Positions 8,904 through 17,828 of a DNA stretch of 50,691 nt are shown piece by piece. Source of the DNA: Ralstonia sp. UBA689 (GTDB taxonomy: Bacteria > Pseudomonadota > Gammaproteobacteria > Burkholderiales > Burkholderiaceae); NCBI RefSeq assembly GCF_002298975.1, contig NZ_DBMV01000007.1, positions 1 to 50,691 on the forward strand, read 5' to 3'. The notes beneath the pieces are model-generated. The model made no database searches. It saw only the letters and a list, made by a program, of their open reading frames with translations, and was not told the DNA's origin. The position numbers were made by a program, and so were the translations under genes. Numbering within the stretch: position 1 is the stretch's first letter; the number at the start of each line of letters is the position of its first letter.

Positions 8904-9983
8904 ATGCAATCCACTCCGCTCAACTTCGTTCCGAACGCCGCCAAAGCGCCCGTCATGTCGGGCCAGGCGTCCGACGCGCGCTGGAGCCGCGAAGCCATCG
9001 AAGCGCTGTTCGCGCTGCCGTTCAACGACCTGTTGTTCCAGGCGCAGCAGGTGCACCGCGCCAACTTTGATGCGAATGCCGTGCAGCTCTCGACGCTGCT
9101 GTCCATCAAGACCGGCGGCTGCCCGGAAGATTGCTCGTACTGCCCGCAGTCTGCACGCTACGACACTGGCGTCGAGGCTGAAAAGCTCATGCCGATCGAC
9201 GCCGTGCTCGAAGCAGCCTCGCGCGCCAAGCAGAACGGCGCGAGCCGCTTCTGCATGGGTGCCGCGTGGCGCAACCCGAAGCCGCATCAACTCGATGCCG
9301 TGGCCGACATGGTGCGCGGCGTGAAGGCGATGGGGCTGGAGACGTGCGTGACGCTCGGCATGCTCAAGCAGGAACAGGCTGCGCAGTTGAAGGAAGCGGG
9401 GCTGGATTACTACAACCACAACCTCGACACCGCGCCCGAGTTCTACGGCGAGATCATCACCACGCGCACGTATCAAGACCGGCTCGACACGCTCGATCAC
9501 GTGCGTGACGCGGGCATCAACGTCTGCTGCGGCGGCATCGTCGGGTTGGGGGAATCGGTGCACGAGCGTGCGGGCCTGATCGCCGAACTGGCGAACATGG
9601 AGCCGTATCCGGATTCGGTGCCGATCAACAACCTCGTGAAGGTGGAAGGCACGCCGCTGGCGGGCAACGAAGAACTCGACCCGTTTGATTTCGTGCGCAC
9701 GATTGCCGTGGCGCGGATCACGATGCCCAAGGCGATGGTGCGGTTGTCGGCTGGTCGTGAGGCGATGGACGATGCGCTGCAGGCGTTGTGCTTTATGGCG
9801 GGTGCGAATTCGATCTTCTATGGCGAGAAGTTGCTGACGACTGACAATCCGGAGGCCGATGCGGATCGTCAGTTGCTGGCGCGGTTGGGGATGCGGGTGG
9901 AGGTGCAGGATCACATGCACCATGAATCGCATGCCGGGGCGCAGTCTTCGCATTGCCATATCGACATTACGCCGGCGGACTGA
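8904..9983 (+). CDS. bioB: Biotin synthase
   Basis: A 359-residue radical-SAM enzyme that inserts sulfur into dethiobiotin. The CxxxCxxC cluster motif is C73, C77, C80 in GGCPEDCSYCPQS. Family landmarks YYNHNLDTAPEFY, VCCGGIVGLGES, PYPDSVPINNL and AGANSIFYGEKLLTT are all present. The start ATG 8904 has GAAGGAAG upstream. No other biotin gene (bioA, D or F) is nearby; instead it follows the hydratase of a biotin-dependent carboxylase pathway. The third-codon-position composition becomes less GC-rich toward the 3' end, next to the repeat. Confidence 0.96.
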   Translation: MQSTPLNFVPNAAKAPVMSGQASDARWSREAIEALFALPFNDLLFQAQQVHRANFDANAVQLSTLLSIKTGGCPEDCSYCPQSARYDTGVEAEKLMPIDAVLEAASRAKQNGASRFCMGAAWRNPKPHQLDAVADMVRGVKAMGLETCVTLGMLKQEQAAQLKEAGLDYYNHNLDTAPEFYGEIITTRTYQDRLDTLDHVRDAGINVCCGGIVGLGESVHERAGLIAELANMEPYPDSVPINNLVKVEGTPLAGNEELDPFDFVRTIAVARITMPKAMVRLSAGREAMDDALQALCFMAGANSIFYGEKLLTTDNPEADADRQLLARLGMRVEVQDHMHHESHAGAQSSHCHIDITPAD

Positions 9984-10011
9984 CGTGTTTGGTTTGGGGA
10001 TGGTTTTTTGT

Positions 10012-10210
10012 TGGTGGTCCATCCCCTGTTTCATCCCCTACCGGGGCTGACTCACTTTTCTTTGTCTTGCCAAAGAAAAGTAAGCAAAAGAAAGGCGCGC
10101 CCGAGATGGCGACTTCCCCTTGAATTTATGTCGCAAGGAGGGGAAGGGGAAAACTCGCTTCGCTCAGACAGTTCCCCTTCCTTTTTCCTCCTTACAACAG
10201 AAATTCAAGG
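10012..10210 (-). repeat. Composite intergenic repeat, left module and hairpin A (copy R2)
   Basis: This is the reverse complement of copy R1 modules: GGTCCATCCCCTGTTTCATCCCC, then the ACTTTTCTTTG/CAAAGAAAAGT hairpin at 10,054-10,081, then hairpin A bounded by CCTTGAATTT (10,118-10,127) and AAATTCAAGG (10,201-10,210). Inside hairpin A, AAGGAGGGGAAGGGGAA pairs with TTCCCCTTCC...CCTCCTT, tipped by CTCGCTTCGCTC. Nothing gene-like occurs here; the short readings it contains recur in every copy and look spurious. Confidence 0.85.
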
Positions 10211-10403
10211 CGCCATCAAGGGCTCCAACGGCCAAACCATCGAAGCATCCACGCAGTAGTAGGTACGCGGCAAGACGCAACGCAAGGCGAGCAAAACCAG
10301 TTGGAGTTGCGAGCGAAGCGAAGCAGCGCACAGCAACAAACAAGAGCCTGACGGGGCACGCACACCAACGGTTTCGCCGTTGACGTTCCTGCCCTAGATG
10401 GCG
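10211..10403. other. Spacer inside the composite repeat
   Basis: A 193-base stretch between hairpins A and B without a convincing gene. It is flanked by GGCGCCATC...GGGC and GCCC...GATGGCGCC, inverted with respect to each other, and contains ACGGGGCACGC. The 139-base spacer of the copy at the window end has GCGTGCCCCGT and GGCCGTTCCTGC, so the spacer is partly conserved, but its middle differs. Confidence 0.5.
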
Positions 10404-10606
10404 CCTTGAATTTGTGTAAGCGGGCGGGAAAAAGAGGGAGGCTTGTCTGAGCGAAGCGAGTTTGCCTCCCTCTCCGCCCGGTTACACAAATTCAAGGAGG
10501 GTGTCGCCATCTCGGGCGCGCCTTTCTTTGCTTACTTTCTTTGGCAAGACAAAGAAAGTGAGTCAGCCCCGGCAGGGGATGAAACAAGGGATGCACCAAA
10601 AGTGCA
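10404..10606 (+). repeat. Composite intergenic repeat, hairpin B and right module (copy R3)
   Basis: Hairpin B runs from CCTTGAATTTGTGTAA (10,404-10,419) to TTACACAAATTCAAGG (10,482-10,497). Its inner arms are GCGGGCGGG/CCGCCCG and AGAGGGAGGC/GCCTCCCTCT around a GAGCGAAGCGAG tip. The short hairpin follows at 10,534-10,559 (10-bp arms), then GGGGATGAAACA and a TGCAC/GTGCA stem at 10,592-10,606. It ends about 30 bases before the carboxylase alpha-subunit start. Confidence 0.85.
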
Positions 10607-10636
10607 AAAGCAAAAACCAGGAGACGCAACAACACC

Positions 10637-12667
<2,031 letters not shown>

Positions 12668-12668
12668 T

Positions 12669-12803
12669 CTGTCGAACAACCATCAGGCAAGAGAAGCGCA
12701 CGCGTTGCTGACACTCTTGGAGGAAGCGTCCAAAGGCTTGAACGATGTCGAGGCGGGCCGCGTCAAGGACGCGGCTACTGTGTTACGGCAGTTGCGCCAG
12801 TAG
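12669..12803 (+). pseudogene. Possible antitoxin-like fragment or very small gene
   Basis: An open frame of 44 codons starts one base after the carboxylase stop, with CTG (12,669) as the only candidate initiator and GGAAGG just upstream. The peptide is helical and charged, ending LNDVEAGRVKDAATVLRQLRQ, a tail that reminds me of RelB/ParD-type antitoxin C-termini (EAGR..DA..V...LR). No ATG is available and no toxin gene follows, so it is either the remains of an antitoxin gene or a chance frame. A GCTCGCGAGC palindrome follows at 12,816-12,825. Confidence 0.3.
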
Positions 12804-12950
12804 CGTAGTCGTACAGCTCGCGAGCAGTAGAGCAAGGCGGCGTTGATCGCCACCTGTGCGTTAACGCCATCTGCTATTTTCAGAATCCGCCGATGTCCAA
12901 GTCCACAGGACAACAGCAGAGTGTCGGAAGCACCCAAACGGAGACCGGCG

Positions 12951-13499
12951 ATGACGCTCACCACTAGCTGCCCAACAAACCCAGATCAACCCTCGATGGC
13001 ACCCATCGATGCTCAAAGGCGGCACACCGGTTGCCTCTTTCTCTCATTTCTCGGCCAGGCGTTCATCAAAGATTGGGAAAAACTTCTCCTCAAGTACTAC
13101 GACGATGACTTGGACTACTGCACCGCAGGCTGGGGACATCTCGTCAACGGCAAACGATCGTGCCGCGATCTGGGCATTGCGGTGAACAGGCCAATTTCCT
13201 TAGCCGAGGCGGAGAGATTCTTTAGGCTCGACATCTCAAGGCATGAGGACGTCGTTCGTAGAGCGATTCACGTTCCGCTGCACCAGCACGAGTTTGACGC
13301 ACTGTGTTCACTGGCATTCAACGTTGGCGATATCGCAAGGGTTGCCCCGATGCTCTGCCACAAGAGCAATACGAAGCGCTACGCTGAAGCGGCAAGGGAG
13401 TTCTTGGATATCACCAATCGAGGTGTTCCTGGCCTAGTTAAGCGGCGCCGACAGGAATATGACATGTACCTCAACAACCGCTATGACTCTACCCACTAA
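12951..13499 (+). CDS. Phage-type lysozyme (glycoside hydrolase 24)
   Basis: A 182-residue muramidase-like protein. The T4-lysozyme catalytic triad can be placed at E43 (IKDWEKL), D52 (YYDDD) and T58 (YCTAGWGH); the E-to-D distance of 9 and D-to-T distance of 6 are the same as in T4 lysozyme. The later HEFDALCSLAFNVG block is also typical of the family. GGAGA at 12,940-12,944 supports the ATG at 12,951. There is no signal peptide and no holin or other phage gene nearby. Base composition drops to roughly 50-55% GC with codons such as AGA, CTA and AGG, unlike its neighbours, which points to horizontal acquisition. A secreted protein of unknown family follows 4 bases downstream. Confidence 0.85.
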   Translation: MTLTTSCPTNPDQPSMAPIDAQRRHTGCLFLSFLGQAFIKDWEKLLLKYYDDDLDYCTAGWGHLVNGKRSCRDLGIAVNRPISLAEAERFFRLDISRHEDVVRRAIHVPLHQHEFDALCSLAFNVGDIARVAPMLCHKSNTKRYAEAAREFLDITNRGVPGLVKRRRQEYDMYLNNRYDSTH

Positions 13500-13503
13500 G
13501 CCC

Positions 13504-14007
13504 ATGCGTTCCGCGCGTTCGGTCACGTTGGTTGCAATGCTGGCGGTTGCTGGCGCAGCGCACGCAGACTGCTCGAATCTAATTCAGAGCGAACCTGGAT
13601 ACGAAGCAGAGCATCGCCTTTCTTTCCCCTCTTCCGAACAGGAAAAGGAATTTACGCGGACGCTCCAAGACCAAGCCGGTCTAGACCTTCCCGAGGCAAG
13701 TGCCTTCTTCGCCTGTCTCAAGATCGCATCCAGACGTGACGACAAAGACACACTCAGCCAACTGATTCGCTATCCGCTACGAATAAACGGCCGAAACGCT
13801 GTCCGCACGCCGGCGGAGTTCAAGCGCGCATACCCCACGATTTTCAACAACAAGGTCAAACGCGCCATCGAGGCTCAGCAATTTGAAGACCTGTTCGTCA
13901 GCTACCGTGGCCTGATGGTCGGTGGCGGCGAAGTGTGGATCAGCGGCGTAGCCACCTCCTCCCCCGGCAAGACATCAATCAAGATCATCTCGGTCAACAA
14001 TCGGTAA
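13504..14007 (+). CDS. Small exported protein of unknown family, partner of the lysozyme
   Basis: A 167-residue protein with a clear signal peptide (RSARSVTLVAMLAVAGAAHA, cut before DC), hence periplasmic. I do not recognise a named family. Two cysteines remain in the mature part (DCSNL and FFACLK) and could form a disulfide. The C-terminal part (IRYPLRINGRNAV, EFKRAYPTIFN, GLMVGGGEVWISG) looks like a compact alpha/beta domain. An in-frame ATG at 13,483, inside the lysozyme gene, is an equally possible start that would couple translation. Its adjacency to a lysozyme without a signal peptide, and its periplasmic location, suggest a role in protecting the producer's wall. Base composition is as low-GC as the lysozyme gene. 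Confidence 0.8.
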   Translation: MRSARSVTLVAMLAVAGAAHADCSNLIQSEPGYEAEHRLSFPSSEQEKEFTRTLQDQAGLDLPEASAFFACLKIASRRDDKDTLSQLIRYPLRINGRNAVRTPAEFKRAYPTIFNNKVKRAIEAQQFEDLFVSYRGLMVGGGEVWISGVATSSPGKTSIKIISVNNR

Positions 14008-14013
14008 ACGGTA

Positions 14014-14048
14014 AGCGGCGAAAACCCTTGAACAGAAGGGCCGCCGCT
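14014..14048 (+). terminator. Possible stem-loop after the lysozyme pair
   Basis: AGCGGCG (14,014-14,020) pairs with CGCCGCT (14,042-14,048), and an inner CCCTT/AAGGG stem sits in the loop. No T-run follows, so intrinsic termination is uncertain. It lies between the lysozyme pair and the operator of the next operon. Confidence 0.35.
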
Positions 14049-14083
14049 ACTCTCCCGCGTTTGCAACGCCCCTGCTACACTCC

Positions 14084-14099
14084 TTGACGTATACGTCAA
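14084..14099 (+). promoter_or_regulatory. Palindromic operator TTGACGT-AT-ACGTCAA
   Basis: A perfect 16-base palindrome 18 bases before the reductase/HMG-CoA lyase operon. An identical operator except for the central two bases (AA) lies at 45,073-45,088 before the isobutyryl-CoA mutase gene. ACGT-centred palindromes of this kind are what I recall for LiuR, the MerR-family regulator of branched-chain amino acid catabolism; no MerR gene is in this window, so the regulator's identity is inferred. Confidence 0.75.
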
Positions 14100-14116
14100 C
14101 TAGCACGCAGGGCCCC

Positions 14117-15058
14117 ATGCACATCCAGATCTACACGCCCGACGGCAAGCCCCAACCCTGGCTCGATGGTTTTGCGCAGGCGCTGCCCGAGGCGCGGCTG
14201 TCGGTGTGGGAGCAAGGCGCGGCGCAGGACGCCGACTACGCCGTGGTCTGGCAGCCGCCCGCCGACATGCTTCGCGATCGCCGCGACTTGCGCGCGGTGT
14301 TCAACCTGGGCGCGGGCGTCGATGCCATCCTCGGCCTGCGTGCGCAATCGCCCGATGCGATTCCCGAAGGCCTGCCAATCGTGCGTCTGGACGACGCCGG
14401 CATGGCCGCGCAGATGGGCGAATACGTCACGCATGCCGTGCTGCGTTTCTTCCGCCGATTGGACGAGTACGAGCGCCAGCAGCAAGCCAAGATGTGGCGC
14501 TTCCTCAAGCCGTTCAATCGCGACGAGTTCGTCGTCGGCGTGCTGGGCCTGGGCGTGCTGGGCACGCATATCGCCAAGACGCTGGCGGGCTTTGGCTTTC
14601 CGGTACGCGGCTGGAGCCGCTCGGCCAAACACGTCGAAGGCATCGACTGCCGTGCCGGCACCGACGCGCTGCCCGGCTTCCTGTCGGGCACGCGCGTGCT
14701 GGTGAATGTGCTGCCGCTGACCGCCGACACCGAAAACGTGATCGACGCAAAGCTGCTCGGTCAGCTCGCGCCGGGCGCGTTCGTCGTCAACGTGGCGCGC
14801 GGCAAGCATGTGGTGGAAGACGACCTGCTGGCCGCCGTGCGCAGCGGCCACATTGCCGGCGCCGCGCTCGACGTGTTCCGCACCGAACCGCTGCCTGCGG
14901 ACCACCATTTCTGGACCGAACCGCGCATCCACATCACGCCGCACATTTCGGCGTTGACGCTGCGCGAGGTCAGCATTGCCCAGATCGCACGCAAGATTCG
15001 CGCGCTGGAAGCTGGCGAGCCGATTGCCGGCATCGTCGATCTGCAACGAGGTTACTGA
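14117..15058 (+). CDS. ghrA: Glyoxylate/hydroxypyruvate reductase A-type 2-hydroxyacid dehydrogenase
   Basis: A 313-residue D-2-hydroxyacid dehydrogenase, the length of E. coli GhrA (312). The NAD(P) motif is VLGLGVLGTHIA; the catalytic Arg lies in NVARGKHVVEDD, Glu in the TEPLP region and the base His in ITPHISA. It reduces glyoxylate or hydroxypyruvate in the known family. The ATG at 14,117 is preferred to a TTG at 14,084 that would read through the operator. It is followed after one base by HMG-CoA lyase, so the two are one operon under the upstream palindrome. Why a glyoxylate reductase should be paired with a leucine-pathway lyase is not obvious. Confidence 0.88.
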   Translation: MHIQIYTPDGKPQPWLDGFAQALPEARLSVWEQGAAQDADYAVVWQPPADMLRDRRDLRAVFNLGAGVDAILGLRAQSPDAIPEGLPIVRLDDAGMAAQMGEYVTHAVLRFFRRLDEYERQQQAKMWRFLKPFNRDEFVVGVLGLGVLGTHIAKTLAGFGFPVRGWSRSAKHVEGIDCRAGTDALPGFLSGTRVLVNVLPLTADTENVIDAKLLGQLAPGAFVVNVARGKHVVEDDLLAAVRSGHIAGAALDVFRTEPLPADHHFWTEPRIHITPHISALTLREVSIAQIARKIRALEAGEPIAGIVDLQRGY

Positions 15059-15059
15059 G

Positions 15060-15989
15060 ATGAGCACTCCGCATTTCGTGAAGGTGGTCGAGGTTGGCCC
15101 GCGCGACGGTCTTCAGAACGAGAAGGCACCGGTTTCGACCGAAACAAAGGTCGAGCTGGTGGACCGACTGTCCGACGCCGGCTTCGTCAACGTAGAGGCC
15201 GCATCGTTCGTGTCGCCCAAGTGGGTGCCGCAGATGGCCGACGGCGCCGAGGTGATGGCGCGCATCCAGCGCCGGCCGGGCACGCTGTATTCGGTGCTCA
15301 CACCCAACATGAAGGGTTTCGAGGGCGCGGCCGCCGCGGGTGCGGATGAAGTCGTGATCTTCAGCGCAGCCAGCGAGGCGTTCGCGCAGAAGAACATCAA
15401 CTGCTCGATTGCCGAATCGATCGAGCGCTTCGCGCCGGTGGCCAAGGCCGCCAAGGACGCTGGCATCCGCGTGCGCGGGTCGATCTCGTGCTCGCTGGGC
15501 TGCCCGTATCAGGGCGAGGTGCCGGTGGAATCTGTCGTTGATGTGATCAAGCGACTGGCCGACCTGGGCTGCGACGAGATCGACATTGCCGACACCATTG
15601 GCGTGGGCACGGCCGGGCGCGTGAAGAATGTCATGGAGGCGGCTGCGGCAACGTTCCCGATCGATCGGCTCTCGGGCCATTTCCATGACACGTACGGCCA
15701 GGCGCTGGCGAACATCCTCGCCAGCCTGGAAGTGGGCATCGCCATCTTCCACGCGTCCGTGGCGGGGCTGGGCGGTTGCCCGTATGCCAAGGGCGCAACC
15801 GGCAACGTGGCCACCGAAGACGTGCTGTACCTGCTGCACGGGCTGGGCATCCGCACCGGCATCGATCTGGACAAGGTGGTGCTGGCGGGTGATTTCATCT
15901 CCCAGGCTATCGGCCGGCCAACCGCCTCGCGTGCGGGCCGCGCGCTGCTGCTCAAGCTGCAGGACCAGATCGCCCAAGCCTGTATCTGA
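15060..15989 (+). CDS. liuE: Hydroxymethylglutaryl-CoA lyase
   Basis: A 309-residue TIM-barrel lyase that splits HMG-CoA into acetoacetate and acetyl-CoA. The N-terminal VEVGPRDGLQNE holds the metal/catalytic Arg-Asp, and the family signature GLGGCPYAKGATGN contains catalytic C240. The ATG at 15,060 lies one base after the reductase stop, with a GAGG ribosome-binding site inside the previous gene. In Pseudomonas aeruginosa, LiuE is reported also to cleave the longer 3-hydroxy-3-isohexenylglutaryl-CoA of the terpene pathway. With an atu-like operon 3 kb away, the same dual role is plausible here. Confidence 0.95.
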   Translation: MSTPHFVKVVEVGPRDGLQNEKAPVSTETKVELVDRLSDAGFVNVEAASFVSPKWVPQMADGAEVMARIQRRPGTLYSVLTPNMKGFEGAAAAGADEVVIFSAASEAFAQKNINCSIAESIERFAPVAKAAKDAGIRVRGSISCSLGCPYQGEVPVESVVDVIKRLADLGCDEIDIADTIGVGTAGRVKNVMEAAAATFPIDRLSGHFHDTYGQALANILASLEVGIAIFHASVAGLGGCPYAKGATGNVATEDVLYLLHGLGIRTGIDLDKVVLAGDFISQAIGRPTASRAGRALLLKLQDQIAQACI

Positions 15990-16023
15990 TGTTGATACCT
16001 CCAAAAAACGACTGACAACGACG

Positions 16024-16524
16024 ATGAGCGCAAACGATACAAACGTCCCCCTGCCGGAGTCTGCCCAGCGCGTGGCCGACCACCTGCGCACGCTCGGCTA
16101 CGAGAAGACCATCGTAATGCTGCCCGCCACCGGCAAGACGTCGGCCGAAGCGGCGGCCGGCCTGGGTTGCTCGGTGGCGGAGATCGCCAAGTCGATCATC
16201 TTCCGCCGTGCCGAGGACGACGTGCCCGTACTGGTCATCGCCAGCGGCACGAACCGCGTCGACGAGGCCAAGGTGTCCGCGCAAGTCGGCGCGCTGGCCA
16301 AGGCCGACGCCAAGTTCGTGCGCGAGAAGACGGGCTACGCCATCGGCGGCGTGTGCCCGGTCGGCCATGCGGTCAAGCCGGTCATGCTGCTCGATCAGGA
16401 TCTGTTCCAGTACGACAGCGTGTGGGCCGCCGCCGGCCATCCGCACGCCGTCTTCAACCTCACACCCGCCGAGCTGGAAGCGATGACCGGCGCACCGGTG
16501 GCAGACGTCGCCCTGCGCGATTGA
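16024..16524 (+). CDS. YbaK/EbsC-family aminoacyl-tRNA deacylase
   Basis: A 166-residue protein of the YbaK/ProX editing family that hydrolyses mischarged tRNA (typically Cys- or Ala-tRNA(Pro)). The conserved lysine lies in EIAKSIIFR, followed by VLVIASGTNRVD and TGYAIGGVCPVGH, all standard for the fold; the C-terminal HAVFNLTPAEL block is also present. The ATG at 16,024 is 34 bases after the lyase stop. It is likely cotranscribed with the next two genes but is not pathway-linked. Confidence 0.9.
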   Translation: MSANDTNVPLPESAQRVADHLRTLGYEKTIVMLPATGKTSAEAAAGLGCSVAEIAKSIIFRRAEDDVPVLVIASGTNRVDEAKVSAQVGALAKADAKFVREKTGYAIGGVCPVGHAVKPVMLLDQDLFQYDSVWAAAGHPHAVFNLTPAELEAMTGAPVADVALRD

Positions 16525-16543
16525 TCCGTCGGCCAACGCCCTC

Positions 16544-16810
16544 ATGAACGCCTGCACACGCGCACAACTGAAGCTGTCTGCGGCCAAGCTGCGCAACAGC
16601 CGCGCGCAGGCCGAGCAGGCGCGGCCGGTGGGCTCGCCGTGCATCAACGTGTGCAAGATGGACGACGCGCGCGGCTTGTGTCTTGGCTGCATGCGCACGA
16701 TCGATGAGATTGCCGCGTGGTCCACGCTGAATGATGACGCGCGGCTTGCCATCTGGCAGACGCTGCCTGAGCGCGCATGCGCGTGGCTTCAGGACACGAG
16801 CAACAACTGA
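16544..16810 (+). CDS. DUF1289 domain protein
   Basis: An 88-residue protein with the DUF1289 signature: GSPCINVCKMDDARGLCLGCMRTIDEIAAW, in which four cysteines (SPC, NVC, GLC, LGC) probably bind a metal. A basic N-terminal helix precedes it (LSAAKLRNSRAQAEQ). Function of the family is unknown; members often sit next to housekeeping enzymes. It starts 19 bases after the deacylase and ends 9 bases before the MBL hydrolase. Confidence 0.85.
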   Translation: MNACTRAQLKLSAAKLRNSRAQAEQARPVGSPCINVCKMDDARGLCLGCMRTIDEIAAWSTLNDDARLAIWQTLPERACAWLQDTSNN

Positions 16811-16819
16811 CCGCTCCCC

Positions 16820-17767
16820 ATGGCCGAACACGACGTCATCACCCTGCCCGATTCGATGCGCGTGTTCGAGCGCGGTTGGCTGTCGTCCAACAACATCCTT
16901 TTCGTTGACGACGAAGCGCATGGCGGCTGCGCGCTGGTCGATTCCGGCTACCTCACGCATGCGCCGCAGACCGTGGCGCTGGTGCAGCACGCATTGCAAG
17001 GCAAGCCGCTGCGCCGCCTGCTGAACACGCACCTGCACTCCGACCACTGCGGCGGCAACGCGGCGCTGCAGGCGCTCTACGGTTGCCACACGCGAGTGCC
17101 CGCCGCACAAGTCGACGACGTGCGCCGCTGGGACACCGACGCCCTCAGCTACGGCCCCACCGGCCAGGAGTGTGCCCGCTTTACACTGCCCGACGACGAC
17201 GCGGGCTTGGCCGACGGCATGACACTGCGCCTGGGCGGCCTCGACTGGCAGGCGATCAGCGCGCCGGGCCACGACCCGAATGCGGTCATCCTCTATAGCC
17301 CGGACACGCGCGTGCTGCTCTCGGCTGATGCGCTGTGGGAACGTGGCTTTGGCGTGATCTTCCCCGAGCTGGAGGGCGAGAGCGGCTTTGCCGAGCAGGA
17401 GGCGATCCTGGAGCGCATCGCGCAACTCGATGCGCGCATGGTGGTTCCAGGGCATGGCAGGCCGTTCACTGAAGTCAATGCGGCCATTGATGCCTCGCTC
17501 GGGCGACTGGCGTATCTGCGCGCCGATCCCGAGCGCAACGCCCTGCACGCCATCCGCGTGCTGGTGAAGTTCAAGCTGCTGGAGCAGCAAGCGCTGACTT
17601 ACGACGCGCTGAGCGCATGGTTCATGCAGACCACGCTGATGCCGCGCCTGCAGACACGCTTTTTTGCGAACCAGTCGATGACTGCGTTGCTCGACGCGTC
17701 CATCGCTGCGCTGGTCAAAGCGAATGCTGCATCGGTCGAGCGCGACCGTATCCACAACCGCGATTGA
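16820..17767 (+). CDS. Metallo-beta-lactamase-fold hydrolase
   Basis: A 315-residue MBL-fold protein. The zinc motif is H71-L-H73-S-D75-H76 in THLHSDHCGG, with a further ligand in APGHDPNA, an Asp in LLSADALWERG and the C-terminal VVPGHGRPF. Residues 230-310 form a helical extension usual for the glyoxalase-II-like/LACTB2-like branch. It is the last gene of the plus-strand group before the TetR regulator. The substrate is unknown; a thioesterase role toward acyl-CoA or acylglutathione is only a guess. Confidence 0.88.
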   Translation: MAEHDVITLPDSMRVFERGWLSSNNILFVDDEAHGGCALVDSGYLTHAPQTVALVQHALQGKPLRRLLNTHLHSDHCGGNAALQALYGCHTRVPAAQVDDVRRWDTDALSYGPTGQECARFTLPDDDAGLADGMTLRLGGLDWQAISAPGHDPNAVILYSPDTRVLLSADALWERGFGVIFPELEGESGFAEQEAILERIAQLDARMVVPGHGRPFTEVNAAIDASLGRLAYLRADPERNALHAIRVLVKFKLLEQQALTYDALSAWFMQTTLMPRLQTRFFANQSMTALLDASIAALVKANAASVERDRIHNRD

Positions 17768-17828
17768 CGTGCCGCGCAGCGGCTGCGCGCCGCTACAATG
17801 CAGCGACGCCTCTTCTCTTCGCCAGGGC

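Noticed and set aside
12683..12964. 93-residue minus-strand frame in the AT-richer gap
   Set aside because: No recognisable family, no ribosome-binding site, and it crosses the lysozyme start region; treated as chance.
12893..12967. 24-residue frame (MSKSTGQQQSVGST...) overlapping the lysozyme start
   Set aside because: No ribosome-binding site and a different frame from the lysozyme; it could be a leader peptide but nothing supports translation.
12951..13499. Lysozyme as part of a resident prophage
   Set aside because: No holin, spanin, terminase, capsid or integrase is found on either side; conserved catabolic operons flank it directly.
14084..14116. TTG start for the reductase at 14,084
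   Set aside because: It would translate the palindromic operator and give an N-terminus longer than the family.
17764..17799. TTGACG...TACAAT as a promoter for the TetR gene
   Set aside because: The spacer is 24 bases, too long for sigma-70; only the -10-like box may be real.
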